Below, one piece after another: positions 25,757 through 32,172 of a stretch of DNA of 64,000 bases (position 1 is its first letter; each line of letters opens with the position of its first letter). The stretch is from UBA2882 sp051877575 (GTDB taxonomy: Bacteria; Bacillota; Clostridia; Lachnospirales; Lachnospiraceae). The DNA lies in contig JBJEJA010000028.1 of assembly GCA_051877575.1 (NCBI GenBank), forward strand, positions 186,001 through 250,000. Reading direction: 5' to 3'. The translations under genes were made by a program, and so were the position numbers. Below the pieces are notes generated by a model. That model saw only the letters and a list, made by a program, of their open reading frames with translations. It ran no database searches and was not told the origin of the DNA.

Positions 25757-26230
25757 ATGCGTTTTCAAACGATAAATGCGTTACATTTATTTAATTTTGA
25801 AGAAGTTACTGTTAAACAACTGGAAGCAAGGGAAGATTCGGTTACCGTTGTGATGGAAGCACTGATCGTAAAGGGCAACAATCCTAATAATGAAGAATGT
25901 GTGGACCGTTTTGCGGATACGGCAAATGTGCGCTTTTTGGACGGACGGATTATGAAAATCATAAAGGAAGGCTATAAATATTATGATGCCGACAATAAAC
26001 TGCTGGAGGAGAAGCCGGATTCGACAATTCCGGAAACAGAGTATGAGAGCCTTTTGAAACAATGTAAAGATGTCTGGCTGTTTGATATTGTTGCATCCGG
26101 GCAGGAGGATGACCGATATGAATACCAGCTGGGGATTGACCTCAATGAAGAAGATACCTACTGGATTACCATTCAATGTGCGGAAACGATTGTGGAGTGG
26201 GAGAAATTCAAAAACAAGGTTATGAAATAA
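25757..26230 (+). CDS. Unknown 157-residue acidic protein downstream of amylase
   Basis: I do not recognise a function; the sequence resembles small DUF proteins (possibly DUF6145) found in Lachnospiraceae, an unverified impression. No membrane segment or signal peptide is visible. Mixed alpha/beta composition with VVMEALIVKGNNPNNEECVDRFADTA and a C-terminal EYQLGIDLNEEDTYWITIQCAETIVEWEKF. The ATG at 25757 has AAAGGAGAAG upstream; an earlier ATG at 25730 overlaps amylase. Probably co-transcribed with amylase. Confidence 0.7.
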   Translation: MRFQTINALHLFNFEEVTVKQLEAREDSVTVVMEALIVKGNNPNNEECVDRFADTANVRFLDGRIMKIIKEGYKYYDADNKLLEEKPDSTIPETEYESLLKQCKDVWLFDIVASGQEDDRYEYQLGIDLNEEDTYWITIQCAETIVEWEKFKNKVMK

Positions 26231-26284
26231 CGTCTTGCATTTCAAAACAATTTGGAGAAACATGCAAGCGGAAGAAAATAATGG

Positions 26285-26313
26285 TTGAAAATGCAAAATC
26301 TTTATGTTAGAAT
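26285..26313 (+). promoter_or_regulatory. Sigma-A promoter of secG
   Basis: TTGAAA at 26285-26290, 17 bases, TAGAAT at 26308-26313 with TG at 26305-26306 (extended -10). Confidence 0.8.
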
Positions 26314-26343
26314 AAGCATTGTTTGACATTAGGAGGGCCATAA

Positions 26344-26583
26344 ATGGGTACATTAAGATTAGTATTAACAATTATTTATATAATCGACTGCGTATTCCTG
26401 GCAGTTGTCGTATTAATGCAGGAAGGCAAATCCGCAGGACTCGGTTCCATCAGCGGAGCTGCCGAAAGCTATTGGGGCAAAAACAAAGGACGTTCCATGG
26501 AAGGAAAGCTCGTGACCATAACAAAGTTTGCGGCAATCTTATTTCTGGTTCTATCCGCTGTACTGAACATTAACAGGTTTTAA
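26344..26583 (+). CDS. secG: Preprotein translocase subunit SecG
   Basis: A 79-residue protein with two membrane segments (LVLTIIYIIDCVFLAVVVLMQ and KFAAILFLVLSAVLNI) joined by the family loop QEGKSAGLGSISGAAESYWGKNKGRSMEG. It supports SecYEG-mediated protein export. Preceded by AGGAGGG; followed by a terminator, then rnr. The secG-rnr-smpB-ssrA order is widespread in Firmicutes. Confidence 0.95.
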   Translation: MGTLRLVLTIIYIIDCVFLAVVVLMQEGKSAGLGSISGAAESYWGKNKGRSMEGKLVTITKFAAILFLVLSAVLNINRF

Positions 26584-26588
26584 CCAAA

Positions 26589-26617
26589 AGCACTCTTGCA
26601 AAAGGGTGCTTTTTTTA
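26589..26617 (+). terminator. Terminator after secG
   Basis: AGCACTC (26589-26595) pairs with GGGTGCT (26604-26610, one T-G pair), followed by a run of eight T (26610-26617). It separates the abundant secG message from rnr. Confidence 0.8.
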
Positions 26618-26649
26618 CGCACATTCGGAAGAATGTATGGAGTTAAGTT

Positions 26650-28776
26650 ATGAAAAGTTTTGAAGAAAGAAAAAAAGCGATTGTAAATTTCATAGACAGT
26701 GAGTTTTACGTTCCCATGAAGGAAAAAGAACTGGCGATCATGATGCAGGTGGAGCCGGATGACCGGCCGCTTTTTAAAAAGGCTCTGGAGGAACTGCTCA
26801 TTGAGAACAAAGTGCAGATTACCAAAAGAGGCAGATACGTAAAGCCTGAGGAAAAAATACTGACCGGAACATTTATCAGCAACGGAAAAGGTTTCGGTTT
26901 TGTGGAAATTGAGGGAGAAACAGAAGATTATTATGTCCCGGAGACCAAAGTACACGGCGCATTCCATCAGGATTTGGTACAGATCGCCCTTCTGCCCGGA
27001 CAGAGAGGAAAAAGGCAGGAAGCGGAGGTTGTGAAGATCATCAGTCACGGTATCAGCCGGATTGTGGGAACCTTTGAAAAAAGCAAAAATTTCGGCTTTG
27101 TCATTCCCGACAATGCCAAGGTTTCGCAAGATATATTTATCCCTAAGGAATATACCCGGCAGGCAGTGAGCGGACACAAAGTTGTGGCAGAGATTACCGA
27201 TTACGGAAGGGACGGGAAAAAGCCGGAAGGAAAAATTGTTGAGATTCTTGGACATATCAATGATCCCGGTGTGGACATTTTGTCGATTGTCAAAGGCTTC
27301 GATCTCCCCATGGACTTTCCCGAGAAGGTCTTGAATCAGGCAGAGCGGGTATCGTCACCCGTATCGGACGGAGACAGGGCGGGCAGAACGGATCTGAGAC
27401 AGGCGAAGATGATCACCATAGACGGCGAGGATGCCAAAGATCTGGATGATGCGGTCAGCCTCACGGTAGAGGATGGCATCTATCATTTGGGTGTACACAT
27501 TGCGGATGTGTCCAATTATGTGCAGGAAAACTCTGCGCTGGACAGGGAGGCATTGAAAAGAGGTACCAGTGTTTATCTGGTGGACCGGGTTATTCCCATG
27601 CTTCCCCATACCCTCTCCAACGGTATCTGTTCCTTAAATGCAGGGGAGGACAGGCTGGCTTTAAGCTGTCTGATGGACATCGATGAAAATGGAAATGTGA
27701 CGGATTACAAAATCGTAGAGTCGGTAATACGGGTGGATCATCGTATGACTTATACAGCGGTGGCGGCAATGCTGGAGGAGCGGGACGAAAAGCTGAGAGA
27801 GCAATATCATGACTTGTTTCCTATGCTGGATCAGATGGCAGAGCTGGCAAAGATCCTGCGAAAGAAACGGAAGGCAAGAGGTTCCGTTGATTTTGACTTT
27901 CAGGAAAGTAAAATTATTCTGGACCGGGAGGGAAATCCTCTGGATATCAGACCTTATGACAGAAATGCAGCCACCAGGCTGATTGAAGATTTTATGCTGA
28001 TTGCCAATGAGACGGTTGCGGGACATTTTTACTGGTTGGAGATTCCGTTTGTCTATCGTACCCATGAAGCGCCCGATCCGGAAAAGATCAAAAAGCTGGG
28101 ACTGTTCATCCACAATTTTGGGTATCATTTAAAGGCACAAAAGGATGAAATCCATCCCAAGGAATTGCAGAAACTCCTCGGCAGGATAGAAGGAACCGAT
28201 GAGGAAAACCTGATCAGCCGGCTGACGCTGCGTAGCATGAAACAGGCCAGGTACACGCCGGACTGTACGGGACACTTTGGGCTGGCAGCACCATATTATT
28301 GTCATTTTACGTCACCGATCAGACGATATCCGGATCTGCAGATACACAGGATCATCAAAGAATATATCCGGGGCAGGATGAATGGAGAACGGATTGCCCA
28401 TTACAGAGATATCCTGACCGGTGTCTGTAAACAGACTTCCGATTTGGAACGACGGGCAGATGAAGCGGAACGCGAGACCGAAAAATGCAAGAAGGCGCAG
28501 TTTATGAGCAGCAAGATCGGAGAGGTCTTTACCGGTGTTATATCCGGCGTAACCGGATGGGGAATTTATGTGGAACTTCCCAATACCGTGGAGGGACTGG
28601 TGCATATTTCCAAAATACCGGGGGATTATTATCTCTATGACGAGAATGCATATGAGATTCATGGAGAGTCTACAGGAAGAACCTTCAAACTGGGACAGAA
28701 AGTGGACGTTGTGGTGCATGATGTGGATTTTATTTCCAATACCATTGATTTTTTGCTGGCAGAAGACGATAGATAA
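26650..28776 (+). CDS. rnr: Ribonuclease R
   Basis: A 708-residue 3'-to-5' exoribonuclease that degrades structured RNA and works with tmRNA-SmpB on stalled mRNAs. Domains in order: N-terminal helical/winged region, two cold-shock OB folds (FISNGKGFGFVEIEG; FEKSKNFGFVIPDN), the RNB catalytic domain with DGEDAKDLDDAVSL and the HYCHFTSPIRRYPDLQIHR signature, and a C-terminal S1 domain (GEVFTGVISGVTGWGIYVEL). No Lys-rich tail as in E. coli RNase R. GGAGTT precedes the start; smpB follows after 44 bases. Confidence 0.97.
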   Translation: MKSFEERKKAIVNFIDSEFYVPMKEKELAIMMQVEPDDRPLFKKALEELLIENKVQITKRGRYVKPEEKILTGTFISNGKGFGFVEIEGETEDYYVPETKVHGAFHQDLVQIALLPGQRGKRQEAEVVKIISHGISRIVGTFEKSKNFGFVIPDNAKVSQDIFIPKEYTRQAVSGHKVVAEITDYGRDGKKPEGKIVEILGHINDPGVDILSIVKGFDLPMDFPEKVLNQAERVSSPVSDGDRAGRTDLRQAKMITIDGEDAKDLDDAVSLTVEDGIYHLGVHIADVSNYVQENSALDREALKRGTSVYLVDRVIPMLPHTLSNGICSLNAGEDRLALSCLMDIDENGNVTDYKIVESVIRVDHRMTYTAVAAMLEERDEKLREQYHDLFPMLDQMAELAKILRKKRKARGSVDFDFQESKIILDREGNPLDIRPYDRNAATRLIEDFMLIANETVAGHFYWLEIPFVYRTHEAPDPEKIKKLGLFIHNFGYHLKAQKDEIHPKELQKLLGRIEGTDEENLISRLTLRSMKQARYTPDCTGHFGLAAPYYCHFTSPIRRYPDLQIHRIIKEYIRGRMNGERIAHYRDILTGVCKQTSDLERRADEAERETEKCKKAQFMSSKIGEVFTGVISGVTGWGIYVELPNTVEGLVHISKIPGDYYLYDENAYEIHGESTGRTFKLGQKVDVVVHDVDFISNTIDFLLAEDDR

Positions 28777-28820
28777 TAAGAATGGACCTTTGGGAACATG
28801 AGAATAAGGGAGGACTGGAA

Positions 28821-29285
28821 ATGGCAAAGGAAGCTATGAAACTGGTAGCAAACAACAAAAAGGCATACCATGATTATTTTATAGATGAAAAATACGAAGC
28901 GGGGATTGAACTTCACGGAACAGAGGTCAAATCCCTGCGTATGGGCAAGTGCAGCATCAAAGAATCCTTTGTGCGGATCGAAAACGGTGAGGCGTTTGTC
29001 TTTGGGATGAATATCAGCCCCTATGAAAAGGGAAATATATTTAATAAAGATCCTCTTCGTATCCGTAAGCTTCTGCTGCATAAAGCGGAGATCAACAAGC
29101 TGGCGGGAAAAATGGCGGAGAAAGGATTTACCCTTGTTCCGCTGCAGGTCTATTTTAAAGACGGCAGGGCAAAGGTTGAAATCGGTCTGGCAAGGGGAAA
29201 AAAGCTATATGACAAGCGGGAAGATATTGCCAAAAAAGACATGAGAAGGGAGCACGAAAGAGAATTCAAGATCCGGAACCTGTAG
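28821..29285 (+). CDS. smpB: SsrA-binding protein SmpB
   Basis: A 154-residue tmRNA partner with the family signature NKKAYHDYFIDEKYEAGIEL, GTEVKSLR, and the C-terminal KKLYDKREDIAKKDMRREHERE tail that enters the mRNA channel. The ATG at 28821 (GGGAGGACTGGAA upstream) is chosen over an in-frame ATG at 28782, which adds 13 residues not seen in the family. Adjacent to ssrA, its RNA partner. Confidence 0.97.
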   Translation: MAKEAMKLVANNKKAYHDYFIDEKYEAGIELHGTEVKSLRMGKCSIKESFVRIENGEAFVFGMNISPYEKGNIFNKDPLRIRKLLLHKAEINKLAGKMAEKGFTLVPLQVYFKDGRAKVEIGLARGKKLYDKREDIAKKDMRREHEREFKIRNL

Positions 29286-29302
29286 ACGGAAGACATTAAC
29301 AG

Positions 29303-29331
29303 TTGACGGATCGAAAAGATCCGCATAAAAT
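29303..29331 (+). promoter_or_regulatory. Sigma-A promoter of ssrA with palindromic spacer
   Basis: TTGACG at 29303-29308, 17 bases, TAAAAT at 29326-29331. CGGATC (29307-29312) and GATCCG (29318-29323) form a 6-bp inverted repeat with a 5-base centre overlapping the -35 end and filling most of the spacer. Transcription would start near 29338, upstream of the mature 5' end at 29357. Confidence 0.8.
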
Positions 29332-29356
29332 AAATGTAGTAAAAACAATTTAATAC

Positions 29357-29693
29357 GGGGTAGTAAAGGTTTCGACAGGGGTTCTGCAGCTGGAGAAGCT
29401 ATCCGCATGCAATGCGTTAAATGGCAAAACTAAAAATAAACGCTGAAGATAATTTAGCATACGCTGCCTAATGGCAGCTGTCTGACTTGGGGCACCTACA
29501 CTTTAAGATTCAGGCATCGACTATGTAGGAAACGACATGACTTAAGCTTTGCGGTCATGGGCGTATGATGAAGCTACTGAAATCAGAAGGGTGTCAGTTC
29601 CCGTCTGACGGAGGGAATGTCAAATGACTGACTATGATAGTAGAAGGACAGGGAATGGGCTTTTGGACACGGGTTCGACTCCCGTCTACTCCA
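29357..29693 (+). ncRNA. ssrA: Transfer-messenger RNA
   Basis: A 337-nt tmRNA. The 5' end GGGGTAG (29357-29363) pairs with CTACTCC (29686-29692) to form the tRNA-like acceptor stem, with A29693 as the discriminator base. The conserved GGTTTCGACAGGG follows the 5' end and the T-arm GGGTTCGACTCCC precedes the 3' end. The terminal CCA is not encoded (TTT follows), so it must be added. Mature ends are inferred from pairing. The tag reading frame is given separately. Confidence 0.96.
29424..29471 (+). other. tmRNA tag-peptide reading frame
   Basis: The frame starting at the resume codon GCA (29424) reads AKLKINAEDNLAYAA and then TAA. With the alanine carried by tmRNA the added tag would be (A)AKLKINAEDNLAYAA. 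The end AYAA has the hydrophobic-Ala-Ala type degron for ClpXP-like proteases. The resume codon is inferred from position after the AATGG context and the intact frame. Confidence 0.88.
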
Positions 29694-29711
29694 TTTATAC
29701 CCGATAATAGT

Positions 29712-29752
29712 AAAAGCATCTTTGATCCCATAAGACCAAAGATGCTTTTTTT
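29712..29752. terminator. Bidirectional terminator between ssrA and cotJC
   Basis: AAAAGCATCTTTG (29712-29724) pairs with CAAAGATGCTTTT (29737-29749) across a 12-base loop, with T run to 29752 and A tract on the other side. It serves ssrA and the converging cotJ operon. Confidence 0.9.
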
Positions 29753-29754
29753 AA

Positions 29755-30378
29755 TTATTTATCACAGTCGCGTTCACTTCTTCTTCCGTCAAATTCAGGA
29801 TTGTACTGGTAGAAGTTTACGGGATCCAGTCTGTCTTGAACCATGCGGAGCGCTTCACCGAAACGCTGGAAATGAATAATTTCTCTTGCGCGCAGGAAAC
29901 GGATTGGTGCACAGACATCGGGATCTTTTACGAGCCTGAGAATATTATCATAAGTCGTGCGGGCTTTCTGTTCCGCAGCCATATCTTCGAACAGATCCGT
30001 CAGCACATCGCCTTTGGATTGGAACTGGCAGGCATTAAACGGCACGCCGCCGGCTGCCTGAGGCCAGAGAGCCAGTGTGTGATCTACATAATATGGCGCG
30101 AATCCCTGTGCCTCGATTTCTTCCATGCTCAGGTCTTTGGTCAACTGATATACGATTGCACCGATCATTTCAAAGTGCGCCAGTTCCTCGGTACCGATAT
30201 CGGTCAGCAATCCCGCAACCTCCCTGTATGGAATGGTGTAGCGCTGGGAAAGATAGCGCATGGAAGCGCCCAACTCTCCGTCGGGACCGCCGTATTGGGT
30301 AATGATGATTTTTGCAATTTCCGCATTGGGTGTCTTGATATCGATGGGAAATTGCAGTCTCTTTTCATAATTCCACAT
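29755..30378 (-). CDS. cotJC: Spore coat protein CotJC, manganese-catalase family
   Basis: A 207-residue ferritin-like protein of the Mn-catalase family. Metal-ligand-type motifs are visible: GELGASMRYLSQRY, GTEELAHFEMIGAIVYQL (E and ExxH) and REIIHFQRFGEA (ExxxH). It is a coat protein in Bacillus and may remove peroxide at the spore surface. Last gene of a three-gene unit; its ATG overlaps the cotJB stop by one base (TAATG). Confidence 0.95.
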   Translation of the reverse strand: MWNYEKRLQFPIDIKTPNAEIAKIIITQYGGPDGELGASMRYLSQRYTIPYREVAGLLTDIGTEELAHFEMIGAIVYQLTKDLSMEEIEAQGFAPYYVDHTLALWPQAAGGVPFNACQFQSKGDVLTDLFEDMAAEQKARTTYDNILRLVKDPDVCAPIRFLRAREIIHFQRFGEALRMVQDRLDPVNFYQYNPEFDGRRSERDCDK

Positions 30379-30677
30379 TATTTACATCCTCCTTCCCAGG
30401 GCAGAGGCATTCTGGCCCATTTCCAATCGTTGTTGTCATTGAATCCCGAATCATAGATGTTCAAGGGACCATAGAGCGATGCATATTCCTCTTTTAACCG
30501 CCTTAATATTGTGATATATTGTTTGATATAGGCGACCGCATCCGTATCATCGGGGTGGGTATCCAGATATTCGTTCAGATCTACAATGGCAAAGTCAACC
30601 ATAGAGATTTCTTTTAATAATTTGCTCCTGCCCATATCATTGTTATATTGGGCAGACATTGATTGGCGGTATGTCAT
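30378..30677 (-). CDS. cotJB: Spore coat protein CotJB
   Basis: A 99-residue protein with the family pattern LLKEISMVDFAIVDLNEYLDTHPDDTDA and YDSGF..WKWARMPLPWEGG at the end. A coat component made with CotJA and CotJC. It shares four bases with cotJA and one with cotJC, so the three are translationally coupled. Confidence 0.94.
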   Translation of the reverse strand: MTYRQSMSAQYNNDMGRSKLLKEISMVDFAIVDLNEYLDTHPDDTDAVAYIKQYITILRRLKEEYASLYGPLNIYDSGFNDNNDWKWARMPLPWEGGCK

Positions 30678-30844
30678 GAGTCAGACCTCCTTCCCGTAAA
30701 GGGCTTATTTAATTCCGGGAAAATTGTTCCGATCATGAATGCTTCTTCCAGATTTTCATAGACGTTCTCCATATGCTGCCATGGGACATAGGCCATAGCA
30801 AGGGGAAAAACCTTCGAGTTTTCTAAAAAACGGTAATCTTTCAT
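30674..30844 (-). CDS. cotJA: Spore coat associated protein CotJA
   Basis: A 56-residue protein with the family stretch LAMAYVPWQHMENVYENLEEAFMIGTIFPELNKPF. The start at 30844 is preferred because AAAGGAAG lies just upstream and the family protein begins here; a longer frame to 30934 would run through the promoter. First gene of cotJABC. Confidence 0.9.
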   Translation of the reverse strand: MKDYRFLENSKVFPLAMAYVPWQHMENVYENLEEAFMIGTIFPELNKPFTGRRSDS

Positions 30845-30873
30845 ATGCTTCCTTTCAAAAAGGTTCTTTTTGT

Positions 30874-30899
30874 TAAGATATGTCAAATTCGGGAAATGT
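30874..30899 (-). promoter_or_regulatory. Candidate mother-cell sigma promoter of cotJABC
   Basis: On the minus strand CATATCTTA (plus 30874-30882) matches the sigma-K -10 pattern CATANNNTA, with AC (plus 30898-30899) 15 bases upstream (sigma-K prefers 16-17). In Bacillus cotJ uses sigma-E, whose -10 it matches in five of seven fixed positions. Assignment to one mother-cell sigma is not possible by eye. Confidence 0.45.
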
Positions 30900-31025
30900 T
30901 GAAAACATAGGAAAAAATCATTAACACTTTGCACAAAAAGTGTGCTCGGATTCTTGCATAATTTATGCTGTTGTGATAAACTTTACATAAATAGAATATA
31001 TAATACTAAACAGATTTGAAATTCT

Positions 31026-31093
31026 ATTACATGAATGAGTCAAAGTTTTAAGATAAGTGTTTACAAAAAATTGCTGACTCATTATAATGTAAT
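31026..31093. repeat. Interrupted long inverted repeat overlapping a promoter
   Basis: Left arm: ATTACAT (31026-31032) plus ATGAGTCA (31035-31042). Right arm: TGACTCAT (31075-31082) plus ATGTAAT (31087-31093). Fifteen matched base pairs in two blocks, arms 32 bases apart. The right arm contains the -10 of the SHOCT gene promoter, and the -35 lies in the loop. Confidence 0.7.
31060..31088 (+). promoter_or_regulatory. Sigma-A promoter of the SHOCT gene
   Basis: TTTACA at 31060-31065, 17 bases, TATAAT at 31083-31088. The leader to the start codon is about 63 nt. Confidence 0.8.
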
Positions 31094-31157
31094 CAGGGGT
31101 CAAATCCTAATATATGTGTTTATATATAATAATATAGATATAGGGAGTGAATTACTT

Positions 31158-31859
31158 ATGAAATGTTTAATCTGTGGTGGTGAATCAGCCGGAGAAGTAT
31201 GTAATCAGTGCATCAGACTGGAGAAGATCATATTTCAGAAAGAATGGTCTTTTAAAGCCGGATTGATCGGAAAAAGTGAAGATTTAAGAGTTGCGGTTTC
31301 TAACCTGCGTATCAGCGGTAGGCTTCCGATGTCTGATAATCCCAAAGCTTTAAATACCAGAATAGATAATGTGTCTCATTATTTAATGAATGTTAAAAAA
31401 GTTGAGGAGACAACTTATTCCGGAAAGAAAGCAGTTATGGTTATGATTGAAAATCCTGATACGAAGTTTACAAGGTATCTGTATCTTCCCAATCTGGATG
31501 ACATGGCAGGGTTCTCGGCATCTATCAATGATGCAAAGACAAAAGCTGCTTCTTTGACAGAAAGAATTCGTCAGCAGAAAGGTCTTGCACCTGCACAGAC
31601 GGGCGTGACACCTCCTGTTACTTCTTCCGCAGCGGCTTCCGTAACGGCAGCGCCCAGACCGGCAGCACCGACACCTTCGGTTACCGTACCTCAGCCCGCA
31701 CAGGAAGAAAATTATGATACAGTTGCGTTATCCGGAATGGCTGATGATATATCCGAATTTGAAACAAAGATTAAGAAACTGAAAGTATTACGTGATAACG
31801 GTATCTTAAGTGAAGAAGAATACATAGCAGAGAAAAAGAAACTGGTTAGTATTTTCTAA
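31158..31859 (+). CDS. Zinc-ribbon and SHOCT domain protein
   Basis: A 233-residue soluble protein of unknown function. The N-terminus has a CxxC pair (CLICGG) and a second (CNQC) 12 residues later, a likely zinc knuckle. A central alpha/beta domain of about 110 residues follows, then an Ala/Pro/Thr/Ser-rich linker (about residues 150-190), and a C-terminal SHOCT motif (IKKLKVLRDNGILSEEEYIAEKKKLVSIF). SHOCT motifs are short oligomerisation or targeting segments in many bacterial proteins. The ATG at 31158 has GGGAGTG upstream; a longer in-frame start at 31035 lies inside the inverted repeat. Own promoter and terminator: a single-gene unit. Confidence 0.78.
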   Translation: MKCLICGGESAGEVCNQCIRLEKIIFQKEWSFKAGLIGKSEDLRVAVSNLRISGRLPMSDNPKALNTRIDNVSHYLMNVKKVEETTYSGKKAVMVMIENPDTKFTRYLYLPNLDDMAGFSASINDAKTKAASLTERIRQQKGLAPAQTGVTPPVTSSAAASVTAAPRPAAPTPSVTVPQPAQEENYDTVALSGMADDISEFETKIKKLKVLRDNGILSEEEYIAEKKKLVSIF

Positions 31860-31875
31860 TAATAAGGGTAATGAT

Positions 31876-31906
31876 AACTGTCAGGCGAAATACGCCTGAC
31901 AGTTTT
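31876..31906 (+). terminator. Terminator after the SHOCT gene
   Basis: A perfect 12-bp stem: AACTGTCAGGCG (31876-31887) with CGCCTGACAGTT (31893-31904), 5-base loop, followed by TTTTG. Confidence 0.88.
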
Positions 31907-31944
31907 GTTGTGCACAGAACATGGTTATAAAGAAGGGTTGGATC

Positions 31945-32172
31945 ATGACATTATACGAAGGAAACGCAGGAAAAGATTATGAGATTTCCGGTATTTATGT
32001 GGAAGACAATATTACGAGACGCTTGGAGGCACTCGGCATGAATGATAAAACAATCATTCATATTATGACGAAGAAAAGGCATGGTGCGATGGTAATCAAG
32101 GTCAGGGGAACACGGCTTGCTTTGGGAAAACATATTGCAAAATCCATTGAAGTAAAGGAGTGTAACCAATGA
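31945..32172 (+). CDS. feoA: Ferrous iron transport protein A
   Basis: A 75-residue SH3-like protein with the FeoA pattern ITRRLEALGMNDKTIIHIMTKKRHGAMVIKVRGTRLALGKHIAKSIEV. It binds FeoB and modulates Fe(II) uptake. ATG at 31945 has AAGGG upstream; an earlier ATG (31921) has none. Overlaps feoB by four bases. Confidence 0.93.
   Translation: MTLYEGNAGKDYEISGIYVEDNITRRLEALGMNDKTIIHIMTKKRHGAMVIKVRGTRLALGKHIAKSIEVKECNQ

Larger units (their letters stand above)
30845..31157. other. Divergent control region between cotJABC and the SHOCT gene
   Basis: 313 bases without a convincing gene. It holds the cotJ promoter (minus), an inverted repeat ACACTTT/AAAGTGT at 30924-30930 and 30937-30943, an AT-rich stretch, a large interrupted inverted repeat at 31026-31093, and the plus-strand promoter at 31060-31088. 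Confidence 0.6.
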
